Of a stretch of 64,000 nt of DNA, positions 44,866-56,589 are shown piece after piece; the first letter of the stretch is position 1, and each line of letters starts with the position of its first letter. Position numbers and translations under genes: made by a program. The notes under the pieces are model-generated. The model was not told where the DNA came from, ran no database searches, and saw nothing but the letters and a program-made list of their open reading frames with translations. This stretch comes from Dryomyza anilis. Its lineage: Eukaryota; Arthropoda; Insecta; Diptera; Dryomyzidae. The stretch is taken from NCBI GenBank assembly GCA_951804985.1, contig OX638133.1:78994367-79058366 (forward strand), written 5' to 3'.

Positions 44866-45475
44866 ATATATGACAATTTTTGTAGTTTTCTACATATTTT
44901 GGTCTATAACTTTTTACAGATTTGAGTTTTCGATCACCTTTCTCTTGTATTCCATTGGGAGTATTTCAGCTAAAACGTGAAATTCGGATTGATCTGGCTA
45001 ACGTTCTGACCAGTCAAACGCAAAAAAAATGAATTTTAAGGTGCACCTATTATTTGTTGCATAACATCTATGATTTACATAATTAAATAAAAGTATATAT
45101 CTTATATCAGACTTGATCTATAATTCTATACTTCCTCTTACTTTGTTTTTGCAAATTACTCTTCAAGTCCTCCTTAAAGAGTGATTTGCAAAAACAAAGT
45201 AAGAGAAATCATAAAATTATGGATCTAGTTTCACATATAATTTAAAGTTTTATTGAATTATGAAAACTTAATATGTTATGCAATAAATAATAGGTACTCC
45301 TTAAAATCAATATATATTTTGTTTTTGACTGGTCATAACTTCGGTAATATCTTAGCTAAAGTATTCTCAGAGGAATATAAAAGAAATTGGATCGGTAACT
45401 TAAATCTGTAAAATGTTAAAGTCCAAAATATGTAGAAAAACACGAAAATTTCCATATATTTGTATTTTGGGAAAA
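44866..45475. repeat. Long inverted repeat with ~300-bp arms and ~12-bp loop
   Basis: The left arm ('tctacatattttggtctata' ... 'cttactttgtttttgcaaat') recurs inverted in the right arm ('atttgcaaaaacaaagtaag' ... 'tccaaaatatgtagaaaaac'). The centre is near 45169. Arms are roughly three-quarters identical by eye. No target duplication was found. A transcript would fold into a long, imperfect hairpin. Confidence 0.85.
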
Positions 45476-46330
45476 ATCTTTTTTGCAAGAAAAATATTAT
45501 GTTTGCTACAATAGTTTTTTAATTTCTAGACTATTTAAATCAATCAATATGTTTATTATAATATATAACTATAAGTTATGAAATAAATACCAAAATAATT
45601 TTAATTAAAGTCAGAAAAATTATGATTGCAAGCATTAATATGTTTCCTGCATGCAAATTTTCTTAGCGCGTACTTACTAAAATACCATTGAATTATTTTT
45701 ATATTAATTTAAAAATAATATTTCGTTGTTAAAATCGTCCAGTTATTGATCTGTATCATTTTAAATATAATTTCTATATTATTTTTATATAGATTCAAAA
45801 ACGTATCAATAGAATTCAGCATTGATTAACTTAAAGGATATTCTTTTCTGAGTGTAGTTCAGCAATAAGTGTACTACAATAATTTTTAAATTTAAACATA
45901 TATATGCTAACATTAAAATCTAATATTTTTATTTCTAAATATAAATATGTTAGAGCATAAACAACTATATGTGTGACTTCCATTTTAATATTGCTTATAA
46001 TGTAATTTTAATTTTGTTTTCATAATGCTTCAAACATATATGTCTGCAAATTTATGTTTGTGTCAAGATTTTTTTTGCCAGCGTCTAAGAAGCATTTAGT
46101 AGAGTGTTAAACAATTAATTAACAACAATTTTCACAAATGAACAATGCAATAACTATACTGTAATATTTTGAGTTTCTTAAAATGAAGAATCAAAACCGC
46201 TAATTAACCAATATGTGCGCATATGATGATAGATATATTATGTCTAGTAAAAAACAATACGAAAAACACATTGTATGTTATAGAGATCTGCCAACAATTG
46301 TTTTTTTTTTTTTTTGCAAACAGTGTCAAG

Positions 46331-46530
46331 TATAAAAGGCATCGTATTTCATGACGAAAAAGACGGAACTCAAGCGAAAACAGGTCATCAAAATGTTGGT
46401 TTTATTTTTAAGTAAATATTAAAAAAAAAAAAATGTATACATTTAACAATTAACAGTCACGTGTTTTGTGCTTACTACCGATATTTGTCAACTAATAGCT
46501 TTAAAAGTATTTATATGGCATAAATGAAAA
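46331..46530 (+). promoter_or_regulatory. Orphan TATA promoter with a signal-peptide-like start
   Basis: TATAAAAG (46331-46338) precedes ATG at 46393 by ~60 bp. The frame reads MLVLFL up to a GTAAAT donor at 46412. An acceptor at 46456 would continue it as ITCFVLTTDICQ, a hydrophobic signal-like peptide that stops after about 29 residues. The 45-nt intron is short and no mature protein follows, so this may be a dead or very small secreted gene. Confidence 0.3.
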
Positions 46531-46980
46531 TACGATACATTTAAAAACCATTGAATTTAAGGTGACCACTTCAACTATTTGAAAATTTTGCAATTTTCCA
46601 TGAATAAAATACATGTATAATTCACAGACACATAATATATTACTTTTATTTTTATTTAATACTCTGTAGTATAAAATAAAAAAAACAGAGTCTTTTAGGA
46701 ATTAACATAGACGCCGGCTTATCAGTAAATGTGCATTTTATGCTTATCAATAGGTATGACACGAGGTTTCAAATACAACAGAAAACCAAAATCTAAAATT
46801 AGTCACAATTAGTGATGTAATAAAATACTATAAATGGACTTTGTATTTACAGATTACTTTTATTGGAATTTTTTTAAATCTACTAATCATCCATTTGTAG
46901 ACTATCATTAGCATCTAATTATTATATATAATAGTGAGTTCACATTTTTATTTGAGAATACGATCTAATAAAATCATTGT

Positions 46981-47244
46981 AGCGTCGGTAGCTCAGTGGT
47001 TAGTTCGTTGGGCAGAAAGCCGAAAGGTCCCATATTCAAAGCTGCTAAGCCCCATCATCTTTTCAATGGCAATCTTAAGAGAGTAAAACATTGCCTATGA
47101 AATACTCTCACCCCCCCCATTCGGATTCGGTATTAAACTATAGGTCCCACCACTTTGAGTACAAATATAACATGCACTGCTACGATGGTGATAGAGCTCG
47201 GCCTAAGTTCTTATAAGACTGTAGCGCCAAACTATTATTATTAA
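46981..47244 (+). mobile_element. tRNA-derived SINE (family 1), copy 4, diverged
   Basis: 'ggtagctcagtggttag' head with a damaged box B, the body with 'ggattcggtattaaac', and tail 'ctattattattaa'. It is the oldest-looking copy. Confidence 0.85.
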
Positions 47245-47279
47245 GCTTGATGGTTATATACGTGAAACTACGTAATATT

Positions 47280-48420
47280 TTTACAGATACTTTCAAACCC
47301 TTAACTCACCATAATAGATATATACCATAATTCCCTTGTAGAAATTGTGAAAGGGTCTTGCTTAGTAACTGTTTATTGAATTTGTACCTTGTCGTACCCG
47401 ATCAGTTCTATGGTAAACATAATCAATGGCCCGATTCTGTTTCACTTCTCAAAAGATTTTCACGAATATATTTCTCGAAATGACGTCATTTTGGCGTTAT
47501 TCTGGTATGTACTGTTTCTGCAACCGTATTATATACTGCAATCAGTGTTTGCATCATGGGGTCTTGCTTGGAAACTGTTTATTGAATTGTTTGTTCGTAC
47601 TCGATCAGTTCTATCACCAATCAATGGCCCGTATGTGTTTCACTTCTCGAAGTGTTTTCACGAATAGATTTCTCAAAATGATGACATTTTGACTGTACTG
47701 TTTCTGCAAGTGTACAATAAAATGATTTTTTATAGAAGAACTTCTCATATGGTGAGTTTATCAAGTTACAGAAACTCCCAAGTTCTCGAATTCGAGAATG
47801 ACTCTTTGAGAATACGTGACGTCACTTTAATTCGATTAATTCTTACCACTGATATTGTATAATGCAGCTGTTGTAAGCAATTTGAACTTGAGTCCGGGTA
47901 CTGTTAAAAATTTATCGAGGTCCAGAAAAAATCATAATGCTTATTATTTTTTAATGTGACAAATTACACCAACAGTTTTGATCCAGGTATGCATATTCGA
48001 TCCGCCTGTTGCATATACCCTTTCTAACCTAATAGGCTAGTTATATACCACAGTATTCTTTACTCACCACAATATATATATACTGTTATTTTCTAGTAGA
48101 AAGTGTGCTTGGAGTTTTATAAACATATGTTCACTGAATTTGTTTCTTGTCATAACCTGACCATTTACTTACTTGTCAACATTATTTGACCATGATCATG
48201 TATATTCTTATAGGCTACTTATACATCACAGTATTCTTTACTCACCACAATTCATAGTAGAAATTGTGTCTAAATCGAAAACTGTTCATTTAATTAGTTC
48301 CTATTAACAAGCCTATCAATTTCATAATTAAGATGATCTCGACATGATTATATCTACCGTAATAGAATAAATCTCAACTTATATTTTGTATACATCACAG
48401 TATTCTAAACATTTTGCATT
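47280..48420 (+). repeat. Degenerate ~190-bp tandem repeats upstream of the dehydrogenase coding exon
   Basis: Blocks 'actcaccacaat..', 'gtagaaattgtg' and 'aactgtttattgaatt..gtc..gatcagtt' recur at about 47300, 47400, 47570, 48060 and 48240. The best pair is 47358-47530 versus 47566-47710. ORFs at 47389 and 47426 fall in this repeat and are not genes. Confidence 0.6.
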
Positions 48421-48439
48421 TTACAGCAAATAACTCAAC

Positions 48440-51400
48440 ATGTTGCTCACATTACTTACATTGCTTGTGGTAGCCCTTCTATTATGCGCTTTCTTTTTTT
48501 CCAAAACCTCCAAAGAAATGCCAAAATCCTGGTACGAATGGAAAACGGAATTCCGCTATCAATCGGTGGGCATAATTGGACTCTGGAGCGATTATAAGAA
48601 CAAATCGAAAAATCGTGTTGGTGAGTATATGAGCTACACTGTTAAAAATTAAAAAATGAGGTTGTAATTATATTTTCTATACTCTCATGTACGCAGAATT
48701 GTTTAAACAACCAGAACGTGTGGCTGTCATTACGGGGGGAAATCGTGGCATTGGCTTGAGAATTGTTGAGAAGCTTTTAGCTTGCGACATGACTGTGATT
48801 ATGGGTAAGTGCTGAGATGTTTTATTGTATTGTTTTTTTTTTTACTAACGTTCAAGTGTATTATTTACTTTTCAAATGTAATTGTTATTAAGAACGGCAA
48901 AATCACTGCTAAATATATGAATGAAATACTAACAAAAAATATGTCTACTGTAAAAAATGTTTTTTTGTAATTGTTTATTGATGGCATTTGTGAATACAGT
49001 ACATAAAGGTGTTAAACTATTTACATGGGCTAATTGTCAAATGGATCTTATTTCATGATCTAAGCAGTTTTACAAATAAATTGTTTCTAATGAGATATAA
49101 TTTTTTATTTTGTAAAAAAGGTAGGGCTTTTAATGTGTGGTATGAAATAAAGAATTTCATATTTTTCTATTAGAAGATTTTATCACTTTAGTTTAATATA
49201 CTTTATTTACGACCTGTTGCATAAAAAAATAACAGACAGTTAAAATCATATTTTATGGACAAATTTATTTTTATTGTTGTTTATATTTTAGTATTGAAGT
49301 TGTCACTTAACTAACCAATTTCCATCCATGTCGGCCTCAGCAGTCCAGAGGTAGCGCGCTGGACTTGCATTCTGAAGGTCTCGGGTTCGAATACCGGCTT
49401 GGGCATAGTCTGCCTGTGCTGTGGATCATAGTAGATATTCAAAAAAAAAAATAAAAATAAAAAAAAAACAATTTCCATCGATAAAATTAACTGCATCCAG
49501 CTCTTAGTGAACTATTGAAACATGAACTGACTCCTTTTTATGAGATATACCCTAATACAAAAAAAACCTCACATTTATGAGACTTAATAATCCTAAAAGA
49601 TTCATAATTGGGCACATAAAGGGTTTTTCAACAGGGACGCCACAAAAGTAGAGCGACATGGACAGCAAACGACGCCATATTTCTTGGCGCTCTTTTGACA
49701 TTTCTCTTCAGTAAGGTTTGCCATTTAAAGAAATTTAAAGAAATGTCAAAAGAGCGGCAAGAAATATGGCGTCGTTTGCTGTCCCTGTCGCTCTACTTTT
49801 GTAGCGTCCCTGTTGAAAACCCTTTATGTACCCATGAGGTTTGCCATTTAAAGATATACGAATTCGAATTTCGGTAGTAAATTTTAATAATTTCGACTCG
49901 TTGTTGGCTCGTTTATCTTTCCATCATGAAATGGCAAACCTTTCTGAAAAGAAATGTCAAAAGAACGGCAAGAAATATGGCGTCGTTTACTGTCCCAGTC
50001 GCTCTACTTTTGTAGCGTCCCTGTTGAAAAACCCTTGAAAAAAACTTTTATAGCGCTCTTATTGAAAAACCCGTTACATGGGCCCTTAATGTCTCCCAAA
50101 ACTAGCCTATTAATAGCCCAGAATATCATCATACTTATGATCATTTTAAAAATTTCTATACGGATAGAAAAGAGTTGTTTGAATATGCTTGAATGTAATT
50201 ATAACGTAATTCGAAATCACCATATAAATATTTGGAATAATATCTAATTACATTATAATTGAATTGTATTATTATTTTTTTGTTCAGATTGAAATATTAT
50301 TATACGATATTTAAACATAAATTGCTTTAATCGTAATTAATCGAAATTACATGAATTTACTATATTAATGTTTCTGTAGAAATATATATTTTTCATCAGA
50401 TATTAATATATGTATGTTTGATATTTCTGCTATTTAACACACCCAACGTCAATAAAAGGTTCTTTGAATTATATGTATTTGGTTATTCGTGATTGTTACT
50501 GGGTGACAACGAATTTAAAAATAATAGCATTATTTTGATTATATGTATGTTTGGCATTACGATATCACAATTTATTAACAGCGCTACCTACTTTTAACAC
50601 TCAGTAATACTCACATTAATACTTTTCTTATAGTTCAAAAGTTTTTTTGGTGGAAGAATTTGTTTAAGTACCGCCAATTACTGTTAATACCAGATAGTGA
50701 CTGTTTGTGAAATTTCCATTTCATCCGTAAAGTACTGAACTCAAAATAGGAACAATAGATGGAAATAAAATTATTAGGTATAAATATAATATGTGTAATA
50801 AAAATAAAATAAAAGTTTAAGTTTATAATTATATAATATAAATAAAAAAAAATGTAATTTAAAAATAGGGAGAAAACGAATATTGTGTAAAGAAGATATT
50901 AGCACTAAATTTACTATTTTTACATTAAAATTAAATGTAAACATAAATATGTTTACATGTAAATAAAATGTTTTTTACATTTAAACATATATATGTTTGC
51001 AATAACGCCGCAAATTATTCTTTCTGAACATAAATATATTTGAACACAAACAAAAATATGTTTGGCTATTATTATAATAATGTTTGGCAATGTAGTAATA
51101 CTTTTGTTTGCATAAAGCTCCAAAGATATAAGTAATGCCTGCAAATTTATGTTTGGGAGAGTTCTTTTTTTGCATCGTGTAATTGTATCTTATAATTCGG
51201 TTTTAAATGGTCGGAACGGATAAATTACATCGAATAAATAAGATAAATGCCATTATAAGTTGACAATAAATAATTTTTAATGAAGTAAGAGTCCTGAATT
51301 GCGGCTCAAAACGGTTTTTTTATTCTGTAGAATTCATTTTATAAGCGGCTTTCGAAAATGTTGATGCAGTATCAAAGACAATATATTACTTTATTATTCT

Positions 51401-54400
51401 TTGTATTAATTCTCAACACTTTCGATATCTTTTTAATGCATTTAAATAAACAAATTTGTTCCTATGAACTATAAGCAAGTAACATGAATGTAAAACGTTT
51501 TAAATTAACATTTTCTAACTAATGTATGATGCAAAGAACCTAACGTAATACGCAGCGTACGAATGCAGCTCTATTCGAATTTTCATTTTTGACAATGCGT
51601 TTCGAATTGTAGTTGGCTGCAGAAGCGTTGATAAATAATAAAAAAACGAATAGACGGATTTTTTTGTGGTGTAGGATTTTAGATAAAATGCAATTTTTAT
51701 GAAATTTATAAAAATTATCATAAAAATGATAGTACAAAATAAAAATTTCAATACAGAAAACCTCTTAATATATTATATATAATTATATATTTTAATCGCT
51801 GCGACAAAAACTTCTAAATATATAAAAATACCTAGACATTTTAAAAAATGCCATTGCAAAAACTTACAACTACTGCGCATGACATTGACGACACGTCGCT
51901 GATTTAATATCTTTTCTACCAACTCATCTCATAATAAATATTTTACTTAAGTAGATTTATTGTACTTTTTTTTTTAAATCTGCATACAATTTATCACAGA
52001 ATCAAATCGCACGCCAAATGAATACGAAATTTATAAAACAAATAAAAAAATAATAAAAATTCAGCAAAATGTAATTAAAATAAAACAAATGAGTTGCAAA
52101 GAAAAAAACTATTTGTAGAGGTAACAGTGAAAAATGTTTACTAAAAATTTGAATTTTCATTAAATATTAAATTTTTCACTAAAAATTCAATTTTCACTAA
52201 ACGTTCAATTTTCACTAACAATTCAATTTTTTTTTTTATTAAGAATTTTAATTTTCACTAATAATTTAATTTTTCATAAAAAAACCAATTTTTCACTAAA
52301 AATTAAATTTTTCACTAATAATTTAATTTTTCACTAAAAATTCAATTTTTCACTAATAATTTAATTTTTCACTAAAAATTTAATTTTTCAATAAAAATTC
52401 AATTTTTCACTAAAAATTCAAATTTTCAAAAAAAATCATTTTTTCATTAAAATTTCAATTTTTTCATTAAAAATTCAATTTTTCACTAAAAATTCAATTT
52501 TTCACAAAAAATTTAATTCTTTACTAAAAATTCAATTTTTCAATAAAAATTCAATTTTTCACTAAAAATTCATTTTGTCAAGAAAAATTCAATTTTTCAC
52601 TAAAAATTCAATTTTTCACTAAAAATTCAATTTTTCACTAAAAATTCAATTTTTCACTAAAAATTCAAATTTTCACTAAAAATTCAATTTTTCACTAAAA
52701 ATTCAAATTTTCAAAAAAAAATCATTTTTTCATTAAAATTTCAATTTTTTCATTAAAAATTCAATTTTTCACTAAAAATTCAATTTTTCACAAAAAATTT
52801 AATTCTTTACTAAAAATTCAATTTTTCACTAAAAATTAAATTTTTCACTAAAAATTAAATTTTTCACTAAAAATTAAAATTTTCACTAAAAATTAAATTT
52901 TTCACTAAAAATTAAATTTTTCACTAAAAACTAAATTTTTCACTAAAAATTCAATTTTTCACTAAAAATTAAATTTTTCAGTAAAAATTCAATTTTTCAC
53001 TAAAAATTCAATTTTTCAGTAAAAATCAAATTTTCACTAAAAATTCAATTTTTCAGTAAAAATTAAATTTTTCACTAAAAATTCAATTTTTCAGTAAAAA
53101 TTAAATTTTTCACTAAAAATTAAATTTTTCACTAAAAATTAAATTTTTCACTAAAAATTAAATTTTTCACTAAAAATTAAATTTTTCACTAAAAATTAAA
53201 TTTTTCACTAAAAATTAAATTTTTCACTAAAAATTCAATTTTTCACTAAAAATTAAATTTTTCACTTAAAAATAAATTTTTCACTAAAAATTTAAGTTTC
53301 ATTAAAAATTCTATTTTTCACTAAAAAGTATATTTTTCACTAAAAATTAAATTTTTCTATAAAAACTCAATTTTTCATTAAAAGTATAATTTTCACTATA
53401 AATTCAAATTTATACTAAAAGTTTAACTTTAATTTTTAACTAAAAAATGAATTTTTACATACAATTGCTTAGAAAATTTTTTCACTAGAAATTCTCTATT
53501 AAAAATTTATTTTTTAACTAAAAAAGCAACAAATTAAATAAAATTTTGTACATTAAAAATTTTTATATTAACTTTTTTGTGTTGTGTATATTGTCAAATA
53601 ATTATATTGATCCCGAGAAGTATGCAATGATTTTTGTAATTTTTAGCATACGTTTTAAAATTCTGAAACACCCTGTTTTGAATTTTTGGAGAACGTTGAA
53701 ACATATTTTAAAAAATGTGAAATAATATTTTAAAATTTTGGTATATATTTTAAACATTTATTGATTTTTATATTTAAAAAAAAATAAATTTAAATTTATT
53801 TCAGGCGTACGTGATCCGCGCTCCGCTGAGTCCGCTGTTGCCGGCATCACCGATCTCAAGACCTCCGGCGGCAAATTGGTCTGCGAGAAACTCGATGTTG
53901 GCGATCTCAAATCGGTCAAGGACTTTGCCAAGAAAATCAAGGAAAAGCACGATAAAGTCGATATTTTAATCAATAATGGTTTGTTTAATATTAAAAAGAC
54001 AACATTTTGTTAATTTTTAATCTTTTATTTAATTTTACATTTTCGAATATAAGTGATTTAATGTTTGAACCTAAAAAAATGAAATTCTATTAAATTTATA
54101 ATTTACTAAATAATTTTAGAATGAATGTGTATTTTTAATTTTAGCTGGCATTATGTTTGCGCCGTTCAAAATCAGCGCCGACGGCTTTGAGTCGCACATC
54201 GCCACCAATTACTTGGGTCACTTTTTGCTGGCGCATCTGCTGATGCCGCTGCTGAGAGCTGCCGGCAAAGAGGGCAAAAATTCGAGAATCGTGAACGTGT
54301 CTTCGATTGCAAATATTATTGGCAGAATAAATTACAACGATATTAATGGACTGTAAGTAGAAAATAATAATAAAAAAACTAGAATTAAGAAAAAAAAAAT

Positions 54401-54883
54401 ACCTCAAAAGAATAAAAATTTAAATTGTATTTAAAAAATTTCAAAATTATTTAAAATTTCTTCAATTATATTATTTTTCCTTTTAGCAAATACTATTATC
54501 CCGGCATTGCATACAGTCAATCGAAATTGGCACAGATATTGGCCACACGCCACCTGCAACAGCTGCTGGAAACGGAGAGCTCCCACGTGCAGGTCAGCGC
54601 TGTGCATCCGGGCATCGTCGACACCGATCTCTTCGAATACTCAGCAACCACATCGGTGCCGTTCGTCAAGAAAATGTTCTTCAAGACCCCCGAGGAGGGC
54701 GCACGCTGTATCGTCTATGCGGCCATTGATCCCAAGCTGGAGGGTAAAGGTGGCACCTACCTCAGTAACTGCGGCAAAGGTCTCATGCATCCGGCGGCAA
54801 AGAATGTCGAAAAATGTAAAAAACTTTTTGATTTTACTTGTGAACTTTTGAAAATCAACGAATATGGCAATGGCAAAATATGA
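48440..54883 (+). CDS. Membrane-anchored short-chain dehydrogenase/reductase, DHRSX/RDH-like, 355 aa, 5 exons
   Basis: An NAD(P)-dependent oxidoreductase of the classical SDR fold. Exons are 48440-48620, 48697-48804, 53805-53978, 54145-54352 and 54487-54883, all GT-AG and in one frame. Residues 3-21 are a hydrophobic anchor (LTLLTLLVVALLLCAFFF). The cofactor motif TGGNRGIG is at 73-80, NNAG at 153-156 (split by an intron), the catalytic Ser in NVSS at 207-208, and Tyr233-x3-Lys237 in YSQSK. HPGIVDTDL follows, then a C-terminal FKTPEEGA...YLSNCGKG. These features and length fit DHRSX and retinol dehydrogenase relatives. Human DHRSX acts in dolichol synthesis, while related SDRs reduce retinoids, so substrate here is open. 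All catalytic residues are present. Intron 2 is 5.0 kb and holds a SINE, a hairpin and a minisatellite. Confidence 0.92.
49327..49468 (+). mobile_element. tRNA-derived SINE (family 2), 142 bp, with 11-bp target duplication
   Basis: A head with box A-like 'AGTCCAGAGGTAGCGCG' and box B GGTTCGAATACC is followed by a ~45-bp body and an A-rich tail. It is flanked by CAATTTCCATC at 49316-49326 and 49469-49479. It is distinct from family 1 in head, body and tail. It sits in the same sense as the host gene. Confidence 0.9.
49610..49833. repeat. Near-perfect hairpin, ~94-bp arms, 35-nt loop
   Basis: The left arm 49610-49704 and right arm 49740-49833 are inverse copies with only a handful of differences ('gggtttttcaacagggacgc', 'gtagagcgacatggacagca', 'ttgacatttc'). 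The ends are GGG(C/T)ACATAAAGGG. An extra right-arm copy follows at 49945-50036. It is probably a foldback MITE. ORFs here are shadows of the arms. Confidence 0.9.
50050..52134. other. Intronic; family K fragment at 50880-51180
   Basis: 'aatgcctgcaaatttatgtttgggagag' (two blocks) at 51134-51165 is the inverse of the family-K left part at 31240-31270. AAACATA-rich DNA precedes it. No coding signal. Confidence 0.45.
52135..53400. repeat. 19-bp AT minisatellite, ~1.25 kb
   Basis: More than 60 imperfect copies of TTTTTCACTAAAAATTAAA (or ..TTCAA), each containing the near-palindrome AATTTTT..AAAAATT. The most regular part is 53040-53260. It lies in intron 2 of the dehydrogenase gene, ~400 bp upstream of exon 3. 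Confidence 0.92.
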
Positions 54884-55018
54884 GAATAGTTTTTTGAGTA
54901 ATAGTTTCAAAGTAATTTATATTTTTCTACTTTTCAACTATTTTCATTATTTAAGGTGTTTGCTATTTACTCTGTGGCCAGCGTACAAACTACTTATTTG
55001 AAATATCATTAAAAATAT

Positions 55019-55024
55019 AATAAA
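55019..55024 (+). terminator. Candidate poly(A) signal of the dehydrogenase gene
   Basis: AATAAA 136 nt after the stop codon. Other AATAAA motifs follow near 55255-55290. Confidence 0.45.
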
Positions 55025-55307
55025 ATAAAAAATTATAATTTAACACATAACACGAATAACTCACAAAACACATCTTCTAATAATATAAATTATATTTTTT
55101 AAATCTTAATTAATGTATTTCTCTTTTATATAATTAATCGTAGTTTTTTGTTCTCTATTTTAAAATGTTAAGAGCAGCTACAAATCCTTCATGTGCACTT
55201 AAGATGTAAGTACTACTTGCATAAGTTATACTTTGTAATGAAACAATTAATATAAATAAATAAATAACATAAATAAAAAAAAATAAAAAAAAAATATTAT
55301 TTCTGTT

Positions 55308-55708
55308 TACACCGCGTCTCCACTATCCATATCTCTTGTTAATGTTTATGGCAGACAATTTTTATGTTTATGTCGACAAAAACGATATGGTACAATTATG
55401 TCACAACATTTTTTTAAAAAACTTATATTTTGCACTCGCGCCACGCACTATCACTGATATTTGCAATGCGAACTTATTAAATAAATTAGTTCAACTTTAT
55501 TCGAAATGAAAGATTGATGAAATAAAAATTTGTAATTAATTATTTTGATTTGAATTTATTTCGATTTCGAGTCATGGCAGACTTTATGGGGACAGATCAG
55601 CCATGCCATAGTGTTTGACACTTCTGGCAAGACATCTGGTGTCTCCACAATACATTTTTATGGTACACCAAAAAGATTTCCATGAATTATGTCTAGTGGA
55701 GACACCAT
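55308..55708. mobile_element. MITE family F copy 1 (~400 bp)
   Basis: Ends 'acaccgcgtctccactatcc' and 'ctagtggagacaccatg' are inverted versions of one terminus. The interior ('tttatgtcgacaaaaacgat', 'tcatggcagactttatgggg') recurs at 62112-62370, and in part at 7080-7185. Confidence 0.65.
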
Positions 55709-56589
55709 GTTAGATTCAAATACGGTTTAATAAATTCGTTATGATAATTGATTGAACGCTACGCTACAAAAATTGTTGATTTTTGTTTTTAAGAAAAATC
55801 AATTTACGCATTTATACACCCGAAAAACAATTTACCAATTTCAAGTATATATAGGAATGATTCAGCTCCATAGAATAAATATTAAATTATTTTCTTCAAA
55901 TAAGAGAAATGTTGCGTTTACATGAAAGTATACTTTTCTATGAATGTTCAATTGGGTAAATATTTTTGTCGGTGTATGAACAAAAAACTTTAAAGCAGTG
56001 CTCTAATAATGAAAAAAAATAAAAATAGTAGTGAAAGAACGGGAACCAGTCATGGTAGTTTTGTTCTTGCTCTTGATTTTCCACGGTCGTTTATTTTCTA
56101 GTACCTACATATTTTCAGCATTATTAAATAATTCCACTAAATATCACATTTGTATTAAAAAAATAATTATTTTCTTATTTAACATTTGATCCGATATGCT
56201 GAGAAATCATCTAGAAATAGTCTAAAAAATCCAAAATTTTCAAGTTTAGATTAAAATTCTTAAAAATATATCGGAATATGAGTATTTGTTTGTGTATTGT
56301 AATTATTTTTGACAATTGAGATTACAGTTTTTTTTTTTGTAGTTTTTGCAAACATTTTGCATTTTTTGACCGGTACTAATTCAAATACGGTTCTGAAAAT
56401 GTTGAATAATTATTCCGAAAGTAAATATGACTAAATATAGACCACATCGTTAATGCTACATCATGCATGAATCGGACGACATTTGTATGAAAATGTCATC
56501 AATGTTTTGCAGGGCGAAAATGCTATCGGTCATCGATGGTTTTGACTTGACATAGGGGAATCATTAATGACATTTCCTGCTGGGAGAAG
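55709..56589. other. Intergenic, nothing recognised
   Basis: AT-rich DNA without ORFs, terminal repeats or splice-supported exons. Confidence 0.4.

Noticed and set aside
49336..49400. Possible tRNA gene
   Set aside because: It is embedded in a 142-bp unit with an A-tail and target duplication, and the anticodon stem does not pair well.
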